This document shows, in pieces, positions 34,331 through 46,398 of a DNA stretch of 64,000 nt. The stretch spans positions 71,001 through 135,000 of the forward strand of contig JARFJB010002010.1 in the NCBI GenBank assembly GCA_036346205.1. Reading direction: 5' to 3'. Origin of the DNA: Vesta saturnalis (taxonomy: Eukaryota; Arthropoda; Insecta; Coleoptera; Lampyridae). Numbering within the stretch: position 1 is the stretch's first letter; each line of letters opens with the position of its first letter. Both the position numbers and the translations under genes were made by a program. The notes beneath the pieces are model-generated. The model saw nothing but the letters and a program-made list of their open reading frames with translations. It was not told where the DNA came from and did no database searches.

Positions 34331-34719
34331 TGCTTTTTTTTAGTTAGTTTTTAAATATGTTGTAGTTTCTTGATTAAAAAAGAATATTAGATAACAACAC
34401 ATAATTTAAGTAATTGTAATGATTACGAGGTTCGCAACAGTTATGTAACCCTCACCACAGGTATGGAATAATTTTTGGGGTATTTAATAATTATTCCCTG
34501 CTAGTTTCATTATTCTCGGCTAGTTTCAGAAATAATCTAGTTCCCAGCTGTTGTCATGTCATGAAATTCACAGATTTTAGAATTATTGCAAATGAACGAT
34601 ATTTTTCTGAGACGGTCACATGACGTCCGGAATCCTAAAGTACTGTAATTTTATATTTGATTTAATGCTAGGTGTTTGGTTTGAGGTAGAAGCAGAATTT
34701 TTCTGCTTATTACACACTG
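34331..34719. other. Stretch with nothing recognised
   Basis: No ORF of note. It may hold the 3' flank of the Crypton relic and the truncation point of the following LINE. Confidence 0.35.
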
Positions 34720-36126
34720 TTATTTAATACACACTGCTTGTATGTTGTTGTATGCGTCAAAATTTTTTTTATCAAAAAAACTAGATACCCAGTTGATGAG
34801 CGTATCATTTAACCCAAACGAGGTGAGTTTGGCAAGTAAACACTTATGCCAAACTTGGTCAAATGCCTTTGAGATATCTAAAGCGACTACAACTATTTCA
34901 CCGGACTGCTCTACTGTATTGTTCCAAACTTGGGTCACATATGAAAGAAGATCGCCTATTGAACGACTTTGCCTAAACCCATATTGGTGGTCACCAATGA
35001 GTTTGTTAGTTTCAAGGAACGTGAGCAGTTGCTGATTGATGGCTTTTTCCATGATTTTAGACAAAATGGAAGTGATGGCAATTGGTCGGTAGCTTGAGGG
35101 ATCGGTCTTATCGCCTTTTTTGGGAATAGGTTGAACGTTTCCTAACTTCCATGATGAAGGGAATTCCCCAGAAGACATAGAGATCGTATAGAGCTTAGAT
35201 AGGACTGGTACTAATTCGGGGGAACATTTCTTTAAGACAATAGCTGGGATACCGACTGGGCCAGTCGCCATCATAGCGTATGAAGAAGAGTTGACTAGAG
35301 GCACATCTTTTCCAGAATCATTGAGACACGAGTTTGATGCAAACAAATCCACAAAAACATTGGCTTTGTCTACAGAATCAGCAACTACCGATCCGTCAAT
35401 AGACGTCAGGGTTGGGGGGGGGGACGAAGATATTCCAAAGTTTTTACTAATGGCTTTAGCTAAAGACCAAAATTTACGACTTCCTAAAGGAGATGTAGCT
35501 AGTTCATTGCATTTTCGTTGTTCGAAAAACTGTTTAGTTTTAGTGATTCCAGTTTTGCATATATTACTAGCACCAACGTATTCTACATGACTGTCGACCG
35601 ATTTATTAGATTTCCATTTAATGTAATTTTATTTTTTTTAAATATTGCGTCAGCACAAACCTTATTGAACCAGGGTTGGGAACGTGAAAGACCTATACGG
35701 TACTGTTTTTTGGGAATTTATAACTCCATTCCCATGAGGATGACTTCAGATACTGAAAGAGCGATGTCCGAAGAAGAGGACGACTTAAAACAATATTCAC
35801 GCCATGGAAAGGTTGCAAAGAAATCCCGTAAATCACTCCATCGAGCTGACTTAAAACACCACAAGTTTCTATCGGTTTTGCGAACAACAGTGGAATTATG
35901 TACAGTAGAAATGGTTTCTATTAAACAATGGTCGGAAAGACCTAAAGGCGAAATAACGGAAGTTTGATAACCAAGAGTGTTTGATGTAAGAAAGAGATCT
36001 AGAAGATGTGGAGTATGGAACTGACAGAACAAACGTTAAAGTGGCGTACCGACGCAACGGACGACTACTAGATGTAGACTGATAAAGAGAAATAGGCGTT
36101 TTTATAGGTGATAAAAAAGGATGCAC
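34720..36126 (-). pseudogene. Jockey/CR1-like LINE ORF2 fragment (endonuclease end and reverse transcriptase start)
   Basis: Reading down the minus strand, 36032-35718 carries the endonuclease C-terminus with SPLGLSDHCLIE (the catalytic SDH motif). A linker region follows with SLAKAISKNFG and VDKANVFVDLFASNS. The 210-codon ORF 35352-34720 is the reverse transcriptase N-terminus: GPVGIPAIVLKKCSPELVPV, YRPIAITSILSKIMEKAINQ, GFRQSRSIGDLL and LDISKAFDQVWH, the first catalytic Asp. It stops before the YADD box. A G-run near 35415 is a likely frameshift site. Both ends are truncated. Confidence 0.88.
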
Positions 36127-36850
36127 CTTTTTATCGCAGTCAAACTCACAAAAACGTCACCATTAAATAACACATTTTATATTGGAGTTAATTTATCATA
36201 AATAATTATTTTAAACAAATTATGAATTAATTAATTCACAGATCTTGGATTTACAAAACAGTGTAACATGGTTGATAAATCGATTTAAGTTTTCCACTAA
36301 AAGTAGAACATAATACTATGAAAAGTGAAACCTTTTTCAAAAACACGCTAAAAGCGAAAGTTGGCGGAGATATACAGTTATCATTCTGTTATGCAGGTAG
36401 AAATAATGTTCTAGGTATCTTTGGTAGTGTACAAGTAGAGGTAGAACACTTAACAACGATCAATCAAAAGTAGTATAATTGAGAAGGATTTTTAAAGTGT
36501 AAAATATTACTAGATCATAAGCGGTAATTGGAAGTTTATTTTAGTTTTGCAGTTTTGAAATTGTTTTAGCCCTTCTATGCATGTAGCTGTAGAAGGTGGC
36601 AGCATGGCCAAGCTTATTAGAAAATAGATCTGCTTTAACAGTGGAAAGAGGAAACTAATCTTTAAATTCACTTCTGTTTTGAGAAACACATCTTCTCGAT
36701 TATCTTATATCAACTTTCACAATTTACAAATAGTTATGTATGTAAGTGTTTTATGAATTATTCAAGAATAAGAATCTTAATTAGTATTTAGAATGGAAAG
36801 TAGGAGATATTTCCCTAAAAAAACCAGCTATTAATAAACCCTTCAAAAGG
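36127..36850. other. AT-rich stretch with nothing recognised
   Basis: No coding or repeat feature recognised between the LINE fragment and the hAT relic. Confidence 0.4.
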
Positions 36851-37079
36851 CTGTTGTGAAATAGTTACGTCGTTTGCTGGATGTGAAGTTTTGAAGATTG
36901 TTGCTTTGGCCTCATTTAGTGGGGTTTGGTCACGAATCGAGGCCAACAAATGCATATTCTCATCGAAACATGTTTTCGTGTAATATTTCTGTAGGGTGTA
37001 TTTCGAAAGTTCTGTTAGCCTTGTACTTTGACCTCGTAAGGATTTTCTGATCGAGCCTAATTAGGAGGTGCAGGCACAT

Positions 37080-38290
37080 CTTTAGTGAGTATGCTATCGA
37101 AAAAAGATTTGACAACCGTTTCACCATTTATCATGTAATCGTGGTCCAACGAAACATGTACATTTAAAATCTCCACAAAAAATGCCTTCGAACGATATCC
37201 ATCTACCCTTTGTTATGGATTAAAAATTAAAGAAAGTAGTAAAGTAAAATAAATTTAAATTCCAAATTTGGCTTTATACGTTTCTCAAAATGTTATATTT
37301 AAGTATTGAAATTTTATAAAGAAAAATTCGTTGAAATATGTTATACAATATGCAAATATATACACCAAGATATGCAAAAAAACAACTCTAAATTATGAAA
37401 AATATAAAAAATTACAATTTAAGAAAACTTAAAGCTTAAGATTGTGTATACACTTTTTGTTTGTCTGCCACTGTACATCTAAAGGGCCATGAACCAAAAA
37501 GAGTTCTTTGCAAAGGCTTCGTACTAAAGAAATATCACTACTTTTATGATTTCCGACAGTTTACCAAAATTTACCCAATGTACGATTGTTTTTCAATCAC
37601 AAACTGTTCTGTCATTGCTTGTTGAACTAGTTGTATACATCAATGAGAAGAATTTTCTGCACAAAACAAATCGGCGTTTAACCACGTTTGCCATCTGGTT
37701 AACACTGTCTGTGATAGTGTCGGTACAGTTTTGTAATACAGCGATCATAAAGGAGTTTTTATGAAAACCTTTTTAACCAGAATAATGGCTTGGTCAAATT
37801 CCGACAAGTGAACCAGTACTTATTGTGCCGCTTTATATAAGGCATGTCCAAAACATGTATCATGAACAAGCACTTTAACGCGCATGTTGATGTAATAAGC
37901 TGCATCTATGTACAATATTAGGCTTTTTCTTCAAAAATTGCATTTAGCTAAATTATTTGAAGTGAATCATTAGCAAATCTTGCTACAGTAGAATCGTTGG
38001 TTTCTTCAACACCGCGCAACGCTTGATGTTAATTTTCCCACAATAATGTTGTTTACATATCTTTTTTCATTATCTTTTGTTCAACACCAAACTAAACGTA
38101 TTTGGTTCCTACAATATTGTTTTTATGTTCTTTGCTTTATAGTGAACGAAGTTTAGCCAAATGCTGATCTACCACGTCATCCACTATACACTTATAAAAC
38201 TTATCCATTCCTGAACTGGAATTCGAACCCGGAATCGAGGCATCCTGAGTCAATATAATCTCGAATATTTTCTACAGTTTGTTTATATCT
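37080..38290 (-). pseudogene. hAT-superfamily transposase remnant
   Basis: The minus strand, with stops and frame changes, reads VLVHDTCFGHALYKAAQ (about 37880-37830), AIILVKKVFIKTP (about 37780) and VLTRWQTWLNADLFCAEN (about 37710-37655), then VQQAMTEQ. A conserved Cys-x-x-His-x-Leu helix, then V-K-K-V-F, then T-R-W is the pattern of one large insect hAT-like family. A separate segment 37250-37080 reads ILNVHVSLDHDYMINGETVV and may be its C-terminus or unrelated. No termini were found. Confidence 0.5.
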
Positions 38291-38299
38291 ATAAGTATT

Positions 38300-38995
38300 C
38301 TTTTTTAGAGTGGATTCGTTTAGCGTATGTCTACTAAACATTTTCACTGCGGGTTTTCTTATTTATGTTATGGTAACAGAGCCAAATGGGATTGGCGCAT
38401 GTTGATTTTGTGTTTTCTCGTAAAACAATACCATTCTTCTATGTCTGGTTTATTTACTCAAAATCAACACAATTGCAAATCATAGCAGTGTAAATTTCAC
38501 CTGTTAACGGGTTTCGATTACTCAAGCATAAATTCATCGTTGCTATATCTTTTTTAAGTAAATTGTAGCATTGAATGTAAAAGCAATATTTCAGTTTAAA
38601 GAATTCTTGACCTATGGAATAAAAAGGTAAAGTATAATAGAACCCAAAAAATTGTGAGGCATTTCATATATTATACAAAAATTTCTGAAGCATGTAAAAA
38701 AAATTTAGATATGATGAAATATGAAATTATTTGACGGCGTTTAGTAAACGTAAGTGACGTAAAACGTAACAAATTCCAATTCTCACGAATATTTAAACAT
38801 TGGTATAGAGTATGAAATTTAAAAAAATCTGATATTTATACGCTTATATTTGCGTTTTCATATTTCATAAATATGAAAATACACATGAGGACGATCACGT
38901 AATTATCGAAACATATAAATTTATGTAAAAGCTAAGTAAAAAATATACGATTTAGTATCCAAAAGATATGTATTTTAATTATGGGTAATAATCGT
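38300..38995. other. AT-rich stretch with nothing recognised
   Basis: No coding or repeat feature recognised. Confidence 0.4.
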
Positions 38996-39335
38996 GAAAG
39001 TTTACATTTTTAAATTATATTACCTTTTCTGTTTCTGTTTGGGGTTAGGAGTTTGTCTTACTGGTTTAATTGTATTATTAGTTTCTTTAAGGGAATAACC
39101 ATTAGCTTGTAGAAAACTGGAAAGATCCATTAATTTCTTTTTTTATAGTAAACCAAATGCTTGGATTCTTCTTCATGCCTGCAAATTACAAAAGTATCAT
39201 CAATATATCTATACCACTTTAAAGGTTTTTGAGCTGCATTTTGCAAAAAATTAGGTATGTGTAAATTAGTTACCACTATAGTCTGTACCGTACTTCAAAT
39301 TCAGCATTGCACTTACGGGCTGCTGTATTGCCAAA
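38996..39335 (-). pseudogene. Penelope-like reverse transcriptase fragment
   Basis: The minus strand at about 39245-39170 reads KPLKWYRYIDDTFVICRHEE, the Y-x-DD box of PLE reverse transcriptases (RYIDDTFV is typical). A frame change gives MDLSSFLQANGYSLKETNN (39130-39075), the segment that follows the RT in PLEs. No GIY-YIG endonuclease is visible. This is the only PLE coding sequence in the window and supports the PLE reading of the tails elsewhere. Confidence 0.75.
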
Positions 39336-39382
39336 CGTACGCCTCAACCGGATTCTATTTAAACACAAAACTTTCACTTTTA

Positions 39383-39384
<2 letters not shown>

Positions 39385-39449
<65 letters not shown>
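39385..39449. repeat. (AT)n microsatellite
   Basis: An uninterrupted AT tract of 65 bases, close to the PLE reverse transcriptase fragment. Confidence 0.97.
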
Positions 39450-39451
<2 letters not shown>

Positions 39452-39793
39452 CCTCTTAGCTTGGGCTTAAACGAACGTATTAGACGTGGTACTTTAGTAA
39501 GTAGGTGCAAATAGAAATAAATTGTGTTTATTAATAATTTATGTATTTTATAACCAAGCTATAAATGTACAATTTAGTTGACTCATCGTGTGTATTATTG
39601 CGAGAGTTTGATTTAGTTTCACTCTTTTTACGTTTTTAATTAATCTTTCTAAGAAACTAAGGCAAAAGTAGTTTGCAACTCTCTATTACTACCTATCTTG
39701 ATTGCAGAGTCATTAACAAATTAATGATATGTTCGCATTGTCTGATATCATATTTAATTGTTTATGGCCGTTTGCATCGACATCTTTTAAGCT

Positions 39794-39882
39794 ATTAAAG
39801 CTAAGTAAAACTTAACTACCATAGAAACAATTATTGTAATAATTATTTCCATACCAATTGAGTTTTACTTAGCTTTAAGTAT
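39794..39882. mobile_element. Hairpin element of about 88 bases
   Basis: AAAGCTAAGTAAAACT (39797-39812) is perfectly inverted at 39861-39876, and the pairing continues inward with few mismatches (CTACCATAGAAACAATTATT against the complement of the facing arm) almost to the centre. The whole block is thus a near-complete palindrome. It may be a tiny MITE or the fused ends of one. An antisense ORF over it is spurious. Confidence 0.7.
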
Positions 39883-40083
39883 ACCTTAAAAGTGTCGGTT
39901 AGAATAGCGCCACAGGTAAGAGAAAGGTGACAACGCTGTGCAAAATTTTCCCATAAGAAATACATTGTCCTATGCTGGCCGCGCTGAATTTGAAGTATGG
40001 TACAGAGTGTAGATATGCTTCCCATAGCTACACCATTTTTTTTAGTATGCTCATGCTTATGGTTAGTAATCAGTTATTTACAG

Positions 40084-40088
<5 letters not shown>

Positions 40089-40137
<49 letters not shown>
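40089..40137. repeat. (TA)n microsatellite at the 3' end of a LINE
   Basis: A TA tract of 49 bases directly abuts the minus-strand 3' end of the LINE that starts at 40138. This suggests the LINE ends in a (TA)n tail. Confidence 0.97.
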
Positions 40138-40140
<3 letters not shown>

Positions 40141-40519
40141 GTAGACTGTTCAGGAGTCCTTCTCCTCTTCAACCCTGGTCAATCCAGGCTTGCGGTGTTG
40201 CGATGTTTTGTGTTATTGTATAGTTTACAATCATGAGAAGTGGTCATTTTTGCTGTAAAAAAAGAAAAAAAAAGATTTAGATTTATTTCAATAACTAATA
40301 ATGTGTTAATTGGTTTAAGTGTGTGTTGTTTAGTGGGGTGTAGTGTGCTTAGTGTGGTTAATCCGATTCGTTGGCCGGTTTCGTGCTAGGTCGTCATCGA
40401 ATAGACGGGGGAATGCGGAGGGCATATGGGATGTTATCTAGAGGTTCTTCTCCTCTGGGAGGTTGTCAAGCAGTTGTGTAAGGATCGCGGGGGGATGCTC
40501 GGCATTTTTAATTTAGGTT

Positions 40520-41005
40520 TTATTCATGGGAACGCGGCAACTGCAACAGAGCCGATGATAGCCTGTTACCGCTGCCATTAGTTGCGGTGTCACCTAATTG
40601 GATGTGGCGGACATTGAAATCACCTAGGATGGCAACATTATGGAGGCTGGAGGCGTAAATTAAAAGGTCATCGGATAGGGTACTGTGGCCGGGCGGGTTG
40701 TAATATGAAATGAATACTATCGGAGTGGGGAAGTGCACACTCACTGCAATACGCTCGAGATGCTGTAAGTGCGCAGGAAGTTGAAAAGGAGTGGATGGGA
40801 AGCAATTTTTAATTAAGAGGGCGGTTCCGTGTTGGCTGATGTTTAGGAAGGTGTGGTAAGAGTTGAAGTTAAGTATGCATCTGTTAGTGACCTTTGATTC
40901 CGTGATGGAAATGATGTGTATATTATGTTTGTGTAGAAAGTGTTTAAGTAAGGAGCATTTCCGACGAACGCCCCTGTCATTAACGGGCCCTGCTAGTATA
41001 TCCAT
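40520..41005 (-). pseudogene. LINE endonuclease (EEP family) fragment
   Basis: The 161-codon frame contains HNIHIISITESKV with the catalytic Glu of the first motif, IVFISYYNPPG, and VAILGDFNVRHIQLGD, the GDFN motif of apurinic endonuclease-like LINE domains. It ends at a stop (LPRSHE) before the SDH motif. The N-terminal part is complete and overlaps the end of ORF1. Confidence 0.85.
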
Positions 41006-41016
41006 TTTGGAGGGGG

Positions 41017-42250
41017 TTAAGGATTGGGTTGTCGGACTACGGAGACCTTTATCCGCGTACCGGATACACAGGCGCCGATTCTCCGTTGGAAGCAGGATTG
41101 GGAAAGCGAATCTAGGATTACAGCAACACTATTTCGGCGGTCGAGGAGCATGTGAAAAAGGGTTTGGGTTAGGACTTGCAGGAAGTCTTTAATGGTAAGG
41201 GGGTCGGTGCCAAGGGTGGGTTTGGGGTGGGTGGTGTCTTCCGAGTCAGGCTCTTCAGAAGACAGGATGTGTTCGAGGGTTGCCATCTTCGACGTGGGAG
41301 GTTCCCGTCGCTTCCGTTACTTAAAGGAAAAGGTACAGTATTTCCCCGCAGTTGTTACACCTTGGATGGAGCGGGAAGGGCACTCCTCAGCGGTATGTTC
41401 CACCTGCGTGCAGGTAGAACAATATTTGGGGAGAGGTTGCGGGATAAGGGATGATTCTCAACTATAGTGTCGCCCGAACATTACGAGACCGCGTGCGAGG
41501 CGGAAGAGGGTGGTTTTGGATGGGGTTATAACGCGGACTAGTGATGTGGGAGTGTTCGTGGCCTTAAAGGTGATACGAACGACCTTGCTCACTTGTGGAA
41601 GATCGATCGCATCCCGGATCTCTTCGGCTAGGATGTACTTATCCACGTGACGAATCACACATGAAAAGGAAGGGGTCTAGGAGTGTAGTTGGACGGACAG
41701 GGACCGGACAGTTGGATAAGGGTAACGTTGGGATCGCCGAAGTGGTTTTCTCAGCCTAAGCTGTGTACCACCCGGTAAGGGAAAGTACGTGTCTAGGAGA
41801 CAGGTGTGGTTGTAGTTGAACGTTAAGTTAAGGGATTGCAAGGAGTTAAACAGGGTTTTCTGTGTGGTTATGGATTTAGGTATATTGCGAATGAAATATC
41901 TACAGGATTGAGAGCGGGTAGGAATAGGATTGGGCACAGCGGGTGTGGGAATCACGGTAGGTATTGGTTGCTGGGCGGGTGTAGATAGCAGGGAAGGTTT
42001 GTGTGTAGGTTTAGGTGGTTTGTGTGTAGGTTTTGAAATGTTTATGGAGGCGGAGGAACATGTAGAGATGTAATGTGTGAATGAGGTAGAAATGGAAGAG
42101 GCGTTTGAATGGGAGCGTGTGCGTGAGGATGGTGGCGGCGAGGCGAGGGTGTGTGCGTATGTGTGTAGGCGTTGGTGTAGGTGGTCGGGCGGCGTCGGGG
42201 GTTGGAGATACAACCGTTACGGTAGAACGGTGGCGACCGTGTTTAACCAT
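41017..42250 (-). pseudogene. LINE ORF1 (Gag-like, Pro/Thr-rich N-terminus, CCHC knuckle)
   Basis: Pieces from 42250 to 41677 form a Pro/Thr/His-rich N-terminus followed by SCRYFIRNIPKSITTQKTLF. The frame 41658-41458 gives IRDAIDLPQVSKVVRITFKA and TPSKTTLFRLARGLVMFGRH, an RNA-binding-like part. At about 41440-41390 CSTCTQVEHTAEEC is a C-x2-C-x4-H-x4-C zinc knuckle. A tail of acidic and Pro residues (41286-41017) follows. Three frame changes are needed. This order is usual for LINE ORF1 in Jockey/I/R1-like groups. Confidence 0.7.
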
Positions 42251-42360
42251 CGCGGTTGTTGTTAGTTAGATTTTGCAAGTAAAAAGAAAAGTAATTGTTT
42301 TAAAAAAGGCCGGGTCTTCGCCGAGGTGCAGTTTCACACCCCGAGAATAAAGACTTGGAA

Positions 42361-43308
42361 ATCAGGGATCCAAATAGAAAATGGAGGAAAACAAGTGTGA
42401 AAATCAAACAATAAATTAAAATTAATTAAAAAATACTGTACTGTACGGTACCTATTGTTTTACCCGAAGTCGATCCTGTAGTTGGCGGTGGCGGTGTCCT
42501 AGATGCTTCTTTGTTTTGGCTCCTGCTGTATTCCGGTGGCTCCTACTTGCTGCTAGGCTGTGGATCCTCTACTGATGACCACTTCTTCGTATCATCTGTA
42601 TGCAATCAGTGACACATCTAACTCCGAAGCGGCTAAGATCACGATGCTAAATTCTTTTTGGAATTAAGAGATTTGCAATAAAAATCACAAATCAAGTTGT
42701 TCATAAAATGTATGATTACGCTGAAAATAAGACAGTTGCGAAGCAGGTTGCTATACCTTTAGGAAAAATGTGAATAGTATATTCAATGGATTCCTTTATC
42801 TGATGGTAAAACAGTTACCTCACTCTTTTTATCTAATAAAACTCTTCGTTGACGGAAGGGCAAATTACTTTTTGGGAGTTTATGCAATATTGTAACTGTT
42901 TCATCATAACTTCATTTGCTGCGTCAAAGGATAAAGATTTAATAGTACTCTGTATACTTAAATGGAATTAGTTTTAGTGTTACCGCAAACAAAAGTATCA
43001 TCCAAAAAGTTGATTACATGGGTTTATTACCCTTCTATTATTATTTATGGGGGGTTTATTATTTTGCGGCGTAGATAATCTATCATACTTTCCCTGTTGA
43101 TGTTTCTTACGAATGTCAGTCGTAACTCACACATGCAAAGATTAATGATTCAACCTTGTCCAAATCCTCTCTATTAAATTCTAATCTACGCCGGTAATGT
43201 AAATATAGAAGATCTCTTCCATTTTTGTCCAAATCGCTACTCACCATATGAATTTGATTACGTAGAAGTGCTCTTTCCTTTTTCTAGACCTAGTAAATAT
43301 TGAAGATA
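42361..43308. other. Stretch with nothing recognised
   Basis: A less AT-rich part at 42460-42620 is followed by AT-rich sequence. No ORF of note or repeat was recognised. Confidence 0.35.
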
Positions 43309-43311
43309 CTT

Positions 43312-43394
43312 AGCTTTTTGGGTTTTTAATGGTGTATTTTAGTATTTGTGTAAACATAAGTGCAAAAATACACCGTTAAAAACCTAAAAAAGCT
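43312..43394. repeat. Hairpin made of two Penelope-like tails
   Basis: The left arm (43312-43340; AGCTTTTTGGGTTTTTAATG then GTGTATTTT) is the near-perfect inverse of the right arm (43363-43394; AAAAATACACCGTTAAAAAC then CTAAAAAAGCT) around 22 bases of loop. Each arm matches the tail at 22289-22320 and 52-82. No hammerhead-like core remains here. Confidence 0.85.
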
Positions 43395-44345
43395 GAGTAT
43401 TCTAAGTTTACATTTTTATACGAGTCGTAAATGCTACACCAATTAACTATGCTAAGTTATCACAGCACTGCCTTGATTTGATATATAGAGTTAAAATTAA
43501 GATAAGATTAAACATACACATTACGTCTTCATTGTATAATAATCTTTATACTTCCTAAATATTAACACAAAACTTATTTCTTTGTTGGATTTGCTATGCT
43601 TATGGTTCAACCAGATATTTAATTGGTGTGTTAAATTTTTAGCCTTGAATACTTCACCATTTTAAAAATAAAGTTGTTCGAAACTTTGGACATAAATTTT
43701 ATTTTCCTTAAATGTTCAATAATAAAAATGTTGTAATGTTCATATAAAGGAAGGCATACAATATTACGACTCTAAACTAGTCCCTTAGAACGTTCACGTT
43801 TAACTTTATTTAATATTCGAATCTCGTTAAACAAACAGTTAGACAGAAGCGCATTTGATATTATCTATCACTGCTAAGTATAAATCTTTATCTGTACATT
43901 GTAATACTTTCTTGCACTTCTCCCTTTGTAAAATCTCTGTTCCGAATCAAATAACAACATTAAGGACTGATTACTTAACTAAATATGTTCATATTTGATG
44001 TTAATTTTAACTTTCAAAACGAGGAAGGCTTTGTTTATCTAATTCGAATAATTCACATGATTACTAATCAAACACGACTTCTTACGGTACGTATTTTTCT
44101 TCGATTTGAGCTACGGCATTGTTAAAGAACAAAAAAATAATAATTCAAGTACTAGATCACCACGAGGCGTAAGGAATGTGGGAAGGCCCCAGAATTGAGA
44201 TTATGTGTATTCAAAAACCCAATTGTACTTTCATTGGGTGTCGAATCCGAACCCAGTGTGAAAACTATTTTCACCGGTTCTTTTAGTTAATCTACACATT
44301 TATTCTTTACGTTGAACGAAATGCAACGTAATATTTGGTATCTAG
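43395..44345. other. AT-rich stretch with nothing recognised
   Basis: No coding or repeat feature recognised. Confidence 0.4.
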
Positions 44346-44349
44346 ATGT

Positions 44350-46190
44350 ACGGTGACCATTCATCCCATACAGTACGGGACAGTCCCTTTTTTAAACACA
44401 TCATTTGGTATACGTAATTATTTTAATAAATTACGTAAATGTTTCGTATTTATAAAGAAGTCCCCTTCTTGTCCCGTTTCTGACGTTTCAATGTATAGAA
44501 GGCATTAATAGCAGTCTACAATTTACGAGACCTACATAACACTTTTGCCGATTAAAATAAGTAGTGCGCTCTCTTGTTTATGAAGATAGTATAAATTTAA
44601 TAGAGATTTGGAAAGTGAATATCCATTTACACGTTTGTAACAATCTACACCGATTGTTCATATCTCGGGAGCGTAAAAATTTGCCCTAACTCGTAAGCTA
44701 TTGTATGAAAGATAAGGGCATTCAAGTCAAACTTTTGGAAATTCAAGATCATCCAACTGAAACCTCAGACATTATATTCGAATATATTATTAATACGGTT
44801 GACAAATATGAATTAACAAGAAAAGTAATGGCAATGTGCGCTGACAACACAAATTTCAATTTTGAAGGAACAGCAAGACATGGCCAGAATAAAGTTTAGC
44901 AGTTGCTTAAAAGACCTTTAGTTTGGGTGAACTGTGCTGCTTATATCCTTCATAGCTGTATTTAAACATCAGCAAACTACTTGCTTATTGACATCGATGC
45001 CACTAATACGAAAATTTATACTGTTTGAGTTGAACAATTTTGTTAATACTAAATATACTAAAACCAGATTGTTAGCGTTGTTACCTCCGATAGAAAGTTA
45101 CTTTCTCTTACAAGAAGAATGTCCCACGTTGATTATTAATAGTTTTAAAAAATTTTTGGAGTTTGGCTGTGGTTTATTCGTCACTCAAAAGCTTTTACGT
45201 TTCACAAACGTGTGCTGCAAGTGGAATCTGAAAAATCTTCAATGGTAGACGTATACAAAGCTCTATGAAATTGGAAGCAATAGATCCGAAAAATCAAGTC
45301 TTTTTTTCCAATCAAGGTAACAGTATGCTAGTAGCTTTGGTAAATGAAGGAGACAATGCTTTATACTACTTGTATAACAAATTTGGATAAATCGACGCAA
45401 CGCTTTGAATATTAGCAAGCGTTTCATTAGGTTTTGCTGTGGTCAGATGTTGGAAACTCATTAGCTTTTTTAAAAAAAAACAGTACCCCGATATTCATAT
45501 AGATGATTCCGAACATTTTGATGAAATTGTGTGCATTAAAAAACATACAACCTGTCAAAAAATAAAAAATTGGAATGAATTTTCTGTTTCTATTAACAAA
45601 TAACGGGTCGAGATTTTTAACCACTTCAAAAGTGAACATATACCCACACAGCAACCTGTTAAAAATTGCTGAAATGTGCATGTTTACCGAGATCAAAGGT
45701 CGCCATGGAAAGGATTTCTTCCGATATGAATAAAATTTGGACCAGCGAAAGAACTAGCCTTACTGTAAGAACTTTAAAAACACGTTTAATGACAAAACGT
45801 AATATTGAAATGGATTGCCTTGAGTTTTTGAAGTATCTCCAAGATCTTCCAGATATTTTACGAATGGAAAAATATACAAATGAATGGCGTCTCGCTCGCC
45901 ATTTTATTAACTACGTTCTATAAAAACCGAAGCAAAATGCAGAATTAAATAGGTTTTAAGAATTTTTTTGACACTATTCCATTATGACATGGCACGCCTA
46001 AAAACGTACCATAAACAACCACTACATTTGTCACTTAGACTAGGGAGCATAAAAGCTCATAATTTTTTATCCAATTTAAAAGGAATTTCTCCCTCTCCAT
46101 CCCCTTACTGAGGAGTATTTGGTACCCCTCAGACTCTTCGGGTGATGCATCCATGTCCTGTATTTCCTTTGTACTTAAATGTTCACCGTG
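44350..46190 (+). mobile_element. hAT-like transposon, degenerate
   Basis: Ends ACGGTGACCATTCATCCC (from 44350) and, reversed, CACGGTGAACATTTAAGT (from 46190) share about 13 of 16 inner bases. The flanks CTAGATGT and CCTAGAAC share CTAGA and could be a decayed 8-bp duplication. A broken hAT-like transposase is enclosed. The boundaries are plausible but not certain. Confidence 0.6.
44650..45925 (+). pseudogene. hAT-like transposase, broken
   Basis: The frame 44705-44899 reads KGIQVKLLEIQDHPTETSD, AMCADNTNFNFEGTARHGQN with the Asp-Asn-Thr-Asn catalytic region, and the next frame continues WVNCAAYILHSCIQTS-like, the Cys-x-x-His box. From 45060 KTRLLALLPPIESYFLLQEE gives the T-R-x-L-x-L-L-P block typical of insect hAT-like proteins, and CPTLIINSFKKFLEFGCGLF continues it. 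The last recognisable part is 45666-45923. At least five frame or stop breaks are present. Confidence 0.65.
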
Positions 46191-46398
46191 CCTAGAACGC
46201 AAAGTAATAATAATTTGTTCAACGTTTGTGTATAGTTATCATTACCACTCTTTCTAACCACAAATTAGATATAAATAGCATCGAGAACACTGTCATCTTT
46301 AAAAGAATGCTATTATACTGTAGCAAGCTCGTTATTGCAAACCTCTTAAAATTTTATTATAATACGAATAGAATATTTTAATTTAATATAAGTTTTCG

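Larger units (their letters stand above)
40138..42360 (-). mobile_element. APE-type LINE with ORF1 and endonuclease but no reverse transcriptase
   Basis: On the minus strand, from about 42360 down: a 5' region, ORF1 with a CCHC knuckle (42250 to about 41030), an apurinic-type endonuclease (41005-40520), and then a stretch (to 40260) whose translated pieces look like a Pro/Arg-rich C-terminus and 3' UTR, ending at a (TA)n tail. The whole reverse transcriptase, normally more than 1.5 kb, is missing. The element is thus internally deleted, not 5'-truncated. It is more GC-rich than its surroundings. Confidence 0.75.

Noticed and set aside
37080..37250. Second domain of the hAT relic, or a separate transposase
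   Set aside because: The short readable stretch has no decisive motif; it is mentioned within the hAT relic but not called separately.
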